Shown in pieces: positions 7,801 to 12,049 of a stretch of 12,049 nucleotides of DNA (position 1 is its first letter; the number at the start of each line of letters is the position of its first letter). The DNA is from an uncultured Bacilli bacterium. GTDB taxonomy: Bacteria > Bacillota_I > Bacilli_A > RF39 > UBA660. The notes beneath the pieces are model-generated. The model was not told the origin of the DNA. It did no database searches and saw only the letters and a program-made list of their open reading frames with translations. The position numbers were made by a program, and so were the translations under genes. The stretch spans positions 1 to 12,049 of the forward strand of contig CAKONA010000011.1 of assembly GCA_934096785.1 (NCBI GenBank), in the 5' to 3' direction.

Positions 7801-9197
7801 ACACCATCTTCTTCTTCATTTTGTATTCCATTAACAGTAAATTCCTTCCCAACGTATATATCATAATCTTGATTTAAACCAACTATATGTATTTGGCTCT
7901 TAGGAGTATTTATATATAAATTATTATCTACATCAATCTTTCCTCCAGAAGAAGTATCTATTTTAAGTTTACCCATCTCAACAAAGTCATAAACCAAGTC
8001 CCCAGTGATATGAAGATTATATCCAGCGGTATCAATATGTACTCTTCTTTGAAAATCAACACTTCCATCTACAACTATATCATCAGCAAGTTTAATTGTG
8101 TCTCCACTAAGTGCATTTAGTACTGCATCTCTAAATTGACTTTCATTTTCAACTAACCAAACTTGTCCTTCACTAGCAAGACTAGCATCAATTCCTCTTT
8201 GAGTACAATAAACATTCGCATGAACACTTACTGAAGCACCACTATATAAAGAAGAATTAACTGTTTGATACATACCATAATCTATTCTAAAATATCTATA
8301 ATTATTTTCATCATCATCATTATCTTTATCAATTTCACCTTTTATAATTACTTGAGATATTGTTGTCATATTAGATACAGGATTCAAGGCATCAGTTTCA
8401 AGATTCTCTGGTGTAGGATTACTCTTAGCATAACTACTTAACTTAGTATCACTACTACTAGTAACAGTAGTACTAAGTACTTCATCAGTTATATCAATAA
8501 CTCTATAATATAAAACTCCCGCATTAGATATAGTTCCATCTAATGTAAATGATAAGTTATAATCTATATCTAAAGAACCTGTATTTTTTATTTCAATATA
8601 TCTAGTACTCTTAAACATATTACTTAAGTCAGTCTCATGAATAACAGTAACAGTATCCCCTTCAACACCTATTAAATTTCCATCTTTATCATATTGATTA
8701 ACAATATGTTCAACAGTACCAAGTCCAATCTCAGTACCTTTACTTACATATTCATTATAAAACCAACTATACGCATCATATATTAAGAACACACTAAGCA
8801 CTAAAACAACAAATGACTTAGCCATTATTCTAGGAGTCATATACTTAGAATAAGTATCCTTAATACCATTTATCTTTTCATTATTCTTTTCTTTAGCATT
8901 CTCTAAATACTTTTTATATTCTGTTATATGTTTATGAATAAATGTTTTACTTCTACTTAAAAATAACTTAGTATTAAATCTAATACTCTTAAACCATTTA
9001 AAATTATAAACACTACTTAAGAATCTATATAAGTATACAGATATAAATAATACACCAAGTATTTCATAATAATAGAACTTTTTAAACTTAAGTTTAGTCT
9101 TTTTAACTATTCTTTTAGTCTTCTTTTTGACATTATGAAAGACATCAATTATATAATTGATGAAATCATTATAAGTTTTATTAATGATGTCTTTCAT
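1857..9197 (-). CDS. Giant BspA-type leucine-rich-repeat surface protein with CBM2-like inserts
   Basis: A 2446-residue predicted surface adhesin. Residues 1-41 are strongly basic, 42-64 hydrophobic, 65-122 basic again. Residues 126-147 form the main membrane segment, ending DAYSWF, the motif style of SipW-dependent signal peptides. Residues about 150-335 resemble the camelysin/TasA beta-sandwich (YIEIKNTGSLDIDYNLSF). Residues 345-600 look like a beta-helix (DAVLNALSGDTIKLADDI). From about 650 to the end are LRR_5/BspA repeats (IGSYAFYQN, IGEGAFYGC), arranged in modules with four linker copies, plus CBM2-like domains at about 1121-1222 and 1606-1738. No LPXTG, SLH or C-terminal membrane anchor is seen, so the N-terminal segment is probably the anchor. 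The start is firm: AAGGAG lies 8 nt upstream, overlapping the end of the peptidase gene, with 5 nt between genes. LRR_5 repeats are known in adhesins; the ligand here is unknown. Confidence 0.93.
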   Translation of the reverse strand: MKDIINKTYNDFINYIIDVFHNVKKKTKRIVKKTKLKFKKFYYYEILGVLFISVYLYRFLSSVYNFKWFKSIRFNTKLFLSRSKTFIHKHITEYKKYLENAKEKNNEKINGIKDTYSKYMTPRIMAKSFVVLVLSVFLIYDAYSWFYNEYVSKGTEIGLGTVEHIVNQYDKDGNLIGVEGDTVTVIHETDLSNMFKSTRYIEIKNTGSLDIDYNLSFTLDGTISNAGVLYYRVIDITDEVLSTTVTSSSDTKLSSYAKSNPTPENLETDALNPVSNMTTISQVIIKGEIDKDNDDDENNYRYFRIDYGMYQTVNSSLYSGASVSVHANVYCTQRGIDASLASEGQVWLVENESQFRDAVLNALSGDTIKLADDIVVDGSVDFQRRVHIDTAGYNLHITGDLVYDFVEMGKLKIDTSSGGKIDVDNNLYINTPKSQIHIVGLNQDYDIYVGKEFTVNGIQNEEEDGVLLEAVRIVKNKVGNIPVDVIVESNTRLTIAPNVEVGYVIGADGSTNIEILNNGIITQIQLQNMKLIDSFSKYQIYVYNLNTILGVLGGSSIMLPSNSTPYTGPNTGNTLIIRGVSSNNITVSGSDNYTGDDINQGAPEDSVIPIQGETDSYYVYIRDNNESLEKLLKAYFDDIDSSKTTENIYNIKKLIIYTLNSAYFENEDFTYIASDEMHSIEYLGLANATISDGTTINKIANNTLKDKTSIKTLILSKTLVTIGSNAFYNVNLGRVSNGRDFTFLSIPSTVTSIGSGAFKNARYVKFEGQIPPTVLSDAFNDSSNGTKFFVSSGAIQAYRDASNINEAYVYYHSELSDNNQYFVYDYADGYGISYFINTVSVGSNITIPNTITKSSVTKNVTAIGYNAYRNLNIPVTGTSVTIPSTVTLIDSYGFYNDNIVNINLGDVERINSYAFYGTNIGTLSSNKIEYIGSYAFYQNPITYLSIPNVSEVMSYAFMNNTTLYEMDLGNVKVIGDKAFYNCPQLGRVWFSNTSTKVVNNGKSIDLTIGEDAVFTNWGMYLDGRLRVYVPSGEDSEGFDYLEGYKKLFDGNDAFVYPKGTIIGSYKHVAIPYDWGEYSVRGVTKKNAHGEDVIAYEIIEYHGADLTSSYQIPDVIVSDEGVSATISGNSWQNGTGYRFGGTLTIKNNTSATINDWTVRINLPTGVTWGSTYTSANENVNGNLLILTSKDYNGTIESGGSKQISFYYDMSSQSLSIGILSVYSSTSPLMNIISVGEYAYRHTLSSSNQTIDLLANNLINIDNHGLENIKVKSLTSDSLISIGDYSLYNTGLQTVDLPNLNSMGKFAMSDMDTLYSVNLGNIQVMGENAISNNPNLEQIFIGTTNTDNMSVHSTAMNNIGTNANNRLRIYVPSDKVEFYKALFSNYQDYIFPTGYIVGSYVNTPIPYDIGEYSIHEVTLKNRNNEDVTGWEIIEYHGADISNTFNIPLTYTVNGETKDVISVGDYAFKHTTVNGSGGSDIINNKLMKIGEHSFEGITAIKSFTSNNLLDIGSYAFNKGSLVYLDTPNLRSIGSYALSNMNTLYKINLGSVYQMDTNAVYSLPNLVQVFFSPGKEARVFDQYAFTDVGTLTNNRIRFYVGASSTSTEVKTANNVNINVTDRCSRSQSGNGSNRRYTYTCTVTVNNNSGYDIESWTTSVNLGNTTLQSANNVLYESSSSKIVFNNMSSNGTLANGSRLTFTYVVRTTNSSTWTSLNNHLSGSSGTYYTTSITTSSDYLTDVYASSFRKEYQDYFYDYGTIKGTYVSTNIPYNIGEYSVILREYTTKDNEKVNGVEIVEYHGANLDSNYMLPTSVDIDGTTYDVIGVGDRAFRWATMSSGATFDIVNTNIRYIANYAFYNLQGVKEVNLSNVDYIGEYALFNNKLYKASTPKLVELGNYAYANNTMLNYVNAGVVTSIGEGAFYGCIGMEQMYFKSTNADTQASGMKIGVGNNAFYNVGTTIGKRFRIYVPDGKIGTSNVTYQEAYKNTFPSNVKDYIYPSGYIVGSYKFGTLPYDIGEYSVREVTLKNMMNADVTGWEIIEYHGPDVTSSFEIPNEITEAGITHDVVSIGTYAYYGVEVVTGQNWIVNLPNSVVLIDDYAFYQTDVTRVSANQITRLGKYSFADCEKLTNAIFNSVVVADNYCLYSCGSISYIQFGTGTTDINDYALYNPYQGGPTTTLSMQVSSVPNTASTALPGYERGFLGLWYNSHFTYSVPSSVVNDFRNATPWSYHNYSSAQYSSDFLYILNNNNEIRITSYTGNASSVTIPDTLDVNGNSYNVTSINADAFDGNRYVTTLTLPRYLNDIPDGFLDGNTNISNINVDGNNTTFSSINGILYNKDASSLVRYPNGKGATTFTVPNTVKTIGYRAFANQPNLNTIYMSNGLVSIGAYAFDGCTSLITYYFYTDIPELTQFDTFNKTSQLQIYVPSEYINNYRSDTYFKGYSNYLIAN
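3984..4382 (-). other. CBM2-like domain 2 nested in the LRR array
   Basis: Residues about 1606-1738 of the giant protein. Two Cys (1619, 1636) could form a disulfide. The strand pattern TVTVNNNSGYDIESW and the later SNGTLANGS (1684-1692) followed by hydrophobic strands recall CBM2-family cellulose/chitin-binding folds. It interrupts the RFYV...YQDYF element that is continuous in the other modules. Only one clear aromatic, Trp1651, lies at the usual strand, so binding is uncertain. Confidence 0.5.
5532..5837 (-). other. CBM2-like domain 1 nested in the LRR array
   Basis: Residues about 1121-1222 of the giant protein. TLTIKNNTSATINDWTV and NGTIESGGS (1191-1199) match the CBM2 pattern of conserved strands and the turn before the last strands. 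Trp1130, Trp1155 and Trp1167 are candidates for the carbohydrate-stacking face. It sits between the linker's final IPDVI and the first repeat of the next module, where other modules continue directly. Confidence 0.6.
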
Positions 9198-9202
9198 ACC
9201 TC

Positions 9203-9748
9203 TTACTCCTTATTCTTAATATTTTTTACGTCCTTTACTATATCTTTTATTTCATAGAAATATATAAATCCTAATGGTATTAGTATTATTAATGCAAAAC
9301 CTATTTTAGTTTCCATTATCTTTTCAACAATACTAAATAGAAAGAATCTATATACATATTTACCAAGTATTTGTTCTTCGTAAACCGCAGGGTCATTAGA
9401 TATATTTTTAAGTCCTTTAGTATAGAATATCCTTTTACCATTTTCTTTTGATATTCCAACTATCTGATGAGTAACTATCTTACCTTTTAAGTCCCCATCC
9501 ATTCCTTTAAATGTAACTATATCTCCTACTTTATAAGAACTAATTTTTTGTTCATGAACAAGTATTACATCTCCCTTTTTAATTTTAGGATACATACTAT
9601 TAGTTATTATAGAGTATGTTCTATAACCAAATACACTAGGATTACCTGGAATAACTTTTTGATATGCTGTAGCTATTACAAATAATACAAGTAACATAAG
9701 TAACATTATCTTAATAACATCTAATATTTTAAGTAATACTTTCTTCAT
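9203..9748 (-). CDS. sipW: SipW-type (ER/archaeal-type) signal peptidase I
   Basis: A 181-residue membrane peptidase that cleaves signal peptides on the outer face of the membrane. The N-terminal anchor is at about 12-29 and a second membrane segment at about 149-165. The catalytic Ser51 is in TNSMYP (49-54). His94 in THQIV replaces the Lys of classical bacterial peptidases, the mark of the SipW/ER type. The later box TKGLKNISNDP carries the conserved Asp119. The motif reads NSMYP rather than the common SGSMEP, but the Ser-Met-x-Pro core is intact. The start at 9748 has AAAGGA 5 nt upstream. SipW of B. subtilis processes TasA and TapA; here the gene sits among three SipW-type exported proteins and the giant LRR protein, which are the likely substrates. 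The gene symbol is by type, not proven orthology. Confidence 0.9.
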   Translation of the reverse strand: MKKVLLKILDVIKIMLLMLLVLFVIATAYQKVIPGNPSVFGYRTYSIITNSMYPKIKKGDVILVHEQKISSYKVGDIVTFKGMDGDLKGKIVTHQIVGISKENGKRIFYTKGLKNISNDPAVYEEQILGKYVYRFFLFSIVEKIMETKIGFALIILIPLGFIYFYEIKDIVKDVKNIKNKE

Positions 9749-9759
9749 TTCTATCCTTT

Positions 9760-10335
9760 CTATGGTTTAATAAACATTATTTTATTTATTTTAAGTGATG
9801 TACCTTGTAATGCATTAGGTGCATCTATATCTATTTCTAAATTCCAATAATAATTTATTGTAGATTTCTTTGGAATTGTAACACTTTTACTAAAATCAAA
9901 GAAATATCTATCATCTTCATCATTATGTTCAAGTCTATCTGCAAGTTTAAATGAGAACATTTCAGGGTTAGTAGCACTCACCAATAAGTAATTTTTCATT
10001 AAGTTAATGTTTCCTGTTATCTCAGTAAAAACTATCTTTACTTTAGCAGCTACATCATTATTATTAGTAAGTTCAAATCTATATCTTTGTGTTTTACCTG
10101 GATACATCTCTTCAAGAGTAAGCAAGCTATCATCACTTTGTTGTCCTTGAAGTACATAATGATTACCTATTAAAGCATATAGCTTAACCTCGATATCACT
10201 ATCTGTTATATAGAAATCTCTATTATATTCAATATTTTCTCCTAAAGAAGGTTCAGTTTGCATCCATGCATACGCAACACCTATTAATAAAATTATAATT
10301 AGTACATTTAACATTATTGATATATTCTTTTTCAT
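9760..10335 (-). CDS. Camelysin/TasA-like exported protein
   Basis: A 191-residue protein. A short basic start (MKKN) leads to a hydrophobic segment (8-22) and AYAWMQ, a SipW-dependent type signal, so cleavage by the neighbouring peptidase is likely. Mature residues about 40-191 form a probable camelysin-like beta-sandwich: LEEMYPGKTQRYRFELTNNN is the family's typical P-G-x-x-x-x-x-x-x-x-x-N strand, and the final strands contain YYWNLEIDIDAPNALQGTS. Camelysin and TasA relatives form extracellular fibres or surface coats. The ATG at 10335 is preferred, with GGGGGT 5 nt upstream and 1 nt after the preceding stop. An in-frame TTG at 10347 would add four residues. It could be a minor fibre or anchor subunit; no LRR is present. 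Confidence 0.8.
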   Translation of the reverse strand: MKKNISIMLNVLIIILLIGVAYAWMQTEPSLGENIEYNRDFYITDSDIEVKLYALIGNHYVLQGQQSDDSLLTLEEMYPGKTQRYRFELTNNNDVAAKVKIVFTEITGNINLMKNYLLVSATNPEMFSFKLADRLEHNDEDDRYFFDFSKSVTIPKKSTINYYWNLEIDIDAPNALQGTSLKINKIMFIKP

Positions 10336-10336
10336 A

Positions 10337-11389
10337 TTAACCCCCAAATGTTACTAAAGTAGCATAACTCTCAGGTGATACTCCAACCACTTCAGCAATT
10401 CTAACATATACACTTTGATATCCAGTAAATTGCTGATTAGGATCAGTTACCTTGGTCCATACTGTATTTTTATCATTAGTAGTAGCCCATTCCATAGTAG
10501 TATCAAGACCACTTATTGTATAGTTAGCATTTCCTGTTAATGAAGGAGCAGCAAGTAACTCATTAGCACTACCAAACTTAAATAACACATTTACTATTGA
10601 AGAAGCAAGAGCATTCGTACAGTCTATATCTCCTCCTTCTAACCATATTTTTAAATTAATTTGCATTCTTGAATTCTTTGGAATAGTGAACAACACTTTA
10701 TTTAAATCTATATTATCAGAGTCACTACTTCCTCTTCCACCATCTTTAAAACTAAAGTCACGTACTAACTGATTAGTAGAATAATCACTCGGTATATTTC
10801 CAAATGTAAACTTACCAGTCTTTATTATAGCCTTAGTTGTATAAGCATCAGTAATACCATTCTCAGGTGTCTTACCAAATATAATAGTTGATGTTGAATT
10901 ACTTGATGTAGGATAAGTAATCGCAAGTCTTAAAGCATCCCATGCAGGTCCAGTAATACTTGTATCTCTATGTATATATACATGTTTAGGATAGTCTTCA
11001 GTTTGTAAATAGAAAGTAAAATCAACATAACCATTCTCAATCATACGACTAACACTACCATCCCCACTAGGTAATAATATAAATTCAGGGTCAGTCATAG
11101 ATAAACCTTCATTAAAGTCTATCGTATAAAAGTTAGCTGCATCTACACTAGATACTTGTTTAAGCTCAAACTCATCAAAATTATCTAACATACTATTTAA
11201 GTTAACAACACTACGAGCAGCAGAATCAGGTTGAAGTTTAATAACAAGTCCTTCCGCAGCACTTACCTGTATATTAGAAAGATTTATTTGAGGGTTTGAT
11301 CTATCTTGAAACCAAGCATAACTTGTCATAAATAATATAATAGTAAATCCAATCAATAAAATAACCTTAATAATTATCTTCTTATTCAT
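10337..11389 (-). CDS. SipW-dependent exported TasA-like protein with C-terminal DUF4073-like domain
   Basis: A 350-residue protein. The hydrophobic segment 5-22 followed by SYAWFQD is a SipW-type signal or anchor. Residues about 35-270 are a long beta-rich domain ending in KIWLEGGDIDCTNAL, a motif shared with the upstream protein. Residues about 282-350 form a small domain (YTISGLDTTMEWA, then YVRIAEV and a final strand) resembling DUF4073, found at the ends of surface proteins. Two adjacent ATG codons are possible: 11392 (ATGA overlap with the upstream gene) and 11389 (shares one base with its TGA). AGGAGG ends 3 nt before the first and 6 nt before the second, so the second is preferred; the difference is one residue. 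Translation is coupled to the upstream gene. Probably a fibre- or pilus-like surface subunit; function is not demonstrated. Confidence 0.8.
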   Translation of the reverse strand: MNKKIIIKVILLIGFTIILFMTSYAWFQDRSNPQINLSNIQVSAAEGLVIKLQPDSAARSVVNLNSMLDNFDEFELKQVSSVDAANFYTIDFNEGLSMTDPEFILLPSGDGSVSRMIENGYVDFTFYLQTEDYPKHVYIHRDTSITGPAWDALRLAITYPTSSNSTSTIIFGKTPENGITDAYTTKAIIKTGKFTFGNIPSDYSTNQLVRDFSFKDGGRGSSDSDNIDLNKVLFTIPKNSRMQINLKIWLEGGDIDCTNALASSIVNVLFKFGSANELLAAPSLTGNANYTISGLDTTMEWATTNDKNTVWTKVTDPNQQFTGYQSVYVRIAEVVGVSPESYATLVTFGG

Positions 11390-12049
11390 CATGCACCTCC
11401 TCTAAAATCAAGAGTAACAGCCTTAGATGCAAGATAATCACTAGTCTCTTTATATCTAACATAGACAACACTATTAAATTTAACCTCATTAGTATAACTT
11501 ACATAATTAACTCCATCAAGTGAATACTCCATAGTATTATCTATTCCATCAATTGTCTTACTAGTCATATTCGCACTTACATTAGGAACACTATCATTTT
11601 CTTCCTTAGTAAGTCCAACAAATGATAAATTAATTTTAAATTTACCACCTTTTAAAGCACTAACAGCATCTCTATCATTTCCTTCTACCCATACTCTAAC
11701 CTTAAGAAGTGCCTTCTTTTCAACACCATCCTCTGTATCAATAGAAAATAACGAATTATCTCCATTAGCCATCTTTTCATCATAAGAGGCGCGCACTTCG
11801 TCCTTTAATACATCTATCTCTTCTTCACTAAAAGAACTTCCATCTACCTTAATATATTTATAATTTTGACTACTAGTTGAATCAATCTTAGCTGTATACC
11901 ATCCATCACTTTCACTTATTTCATACCCTTTATTAGGTGCCCACACTAAAGATGGTTTACTATCAAGAACATACTCACCACTATCACTATCATAATTATA
12001 TTTTATAAAAGCAACCCTTACAGAACCAGCTATTAAGTCTCTACTAAAG
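11389..12049 (-). CDS. TasA-like surface protein, 5' part missing
   Basis: Partial: 219 residues are in the window and the frame is open to the right edge. The GTG at 11946 is an internal Val, not a start. The visible part opens RDLIAGSVRVAF, then LVWAPNKGYEI, elements often seen in SipW-dependent exported proteins of Firmicutes. The motif VRVWVEGNDRD (117-127) matches KIWLEGGDID of the next protein. The C-terminal 65 residues (DGIDNTMEYSLDGVNYVSY to the end) are the same DUF4073-like domain as in that protein, so the two genes are probably a duplicated pair. It ends in TGA overlapping the next start. A signal peptide is expected but lies outside the window. Confidence 0.8.
   Translation of the reverse strand, partial: FSRDLIAGSVRVAFIKYNYDSDSGEYVLDSKPSLVWAPNKGYEISESDGWYTAKIDSTSSQNYKYIKVDGSSFSEEEIDVLKDEVRASYDEKMANGDNSLFSIDTEDGVEKKALLKVRVWVEGNDRDAVSALKGGKFKINLSFVGLTKEENDSVPNVSANMTSKTIDGIDNTMEYSLDGVNYVSYTNEVKFNSVVYVRYKETSDYLASKAVTLDFRGGA

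Noticed and set aside
11389..11946. A complete 185-codon gene starting at GTG 11946
   Set aside because: The frame is open upstream to the window edge, with continuous protein-like sequence typical of the family, so the GTG is internal.
1..12049. CRISPR array, tRNA or rRNA genes, or recoded TGA
   Set aside because: No short regularly spaced repeats or RNA-gene signatures were seen. Trp is TGG and the TGA before 11389 is followed by a well-placed start, which fits the standard bacterial code.

Overview
The window is very AT-rich and uses the standard bacterial code: Trp is TGG throughout and TGA appears as a stop. Strong AGGAGG-type ribosome sites, near-consensus SigA promoters and Rho-independent terminators point to a low-GC Firmicute, probably an uncultured Bacilli or Clostridia member. 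Species cannot be read from the sequence. Every large gene is on the minus strand; only one tiny gene lies on the plus strand.

Region 1 (1-1028, minus) is the front of an AbiE system: the antitoxin/repressor AbiEi, followed with an 8-nt overlap by the AbiEii nucleotidyltransferase toxin, which runs off the left edge. A near-perfect SigA promoter drives the pair. An inverted repeat, probably the AbiEi operator, flanks its -10 box.

Region 2 (about 1030-1856) has no large gene but is densely structured. It holds a 30-residue single-span membrane peptide on the plus strand with its own promoter and strong ribosome site. It also holds a roughly 110-bp direct repeat in two copies; each copy looks like a complete minus-strand small-RNA unit of about 72-75 nt with promoter and terminator. 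The right copy lies over the 3' end of the peptide gene, and the peptide's leader carries an inverted match to the repeat. This is the layout of a type I toxin-antitoxin locus (compare bsrG/SR4 and txpA/RatA of Bacillus subtilis). The peptide sequence is not one I recognise. The left copy keeps only the last few codons of a peptide gene and looks like an orphan antitoxin. A decayed minus-strand reading frame and a perfect 15-bp inverted repeat lie between the copies.

Region 3 (1831-12049, minus) is one tightly coupled operon for cell-surface proteins. In transcription order it has a TasA/camelysin-like secreted protein (5' end outside the window), a second such protein with the same C-terminal domain, a small camelysin-like protein, a SipW-type signal peptidase and a 2446-residue protein. 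The giant has a basic N-terminal region, one export/anchor segment, a camelysin-like domain, a beta-helix-like domain and about 1800 residues of BspA-type leucine-rich repeats. The operon ends at a strong terminator overlapping the giant's stop codon. The likely model is a dedicated peptidase that processes several fibre- or pilus-like subunits co-expressed with a giant adhesin.

Inside the giant, four copies of a roughly 60-residue linker recur. Their spacing becomes regular (about 230-243 residues) once two CBM2-like domains are removed, so both domains look like later nested insertions.
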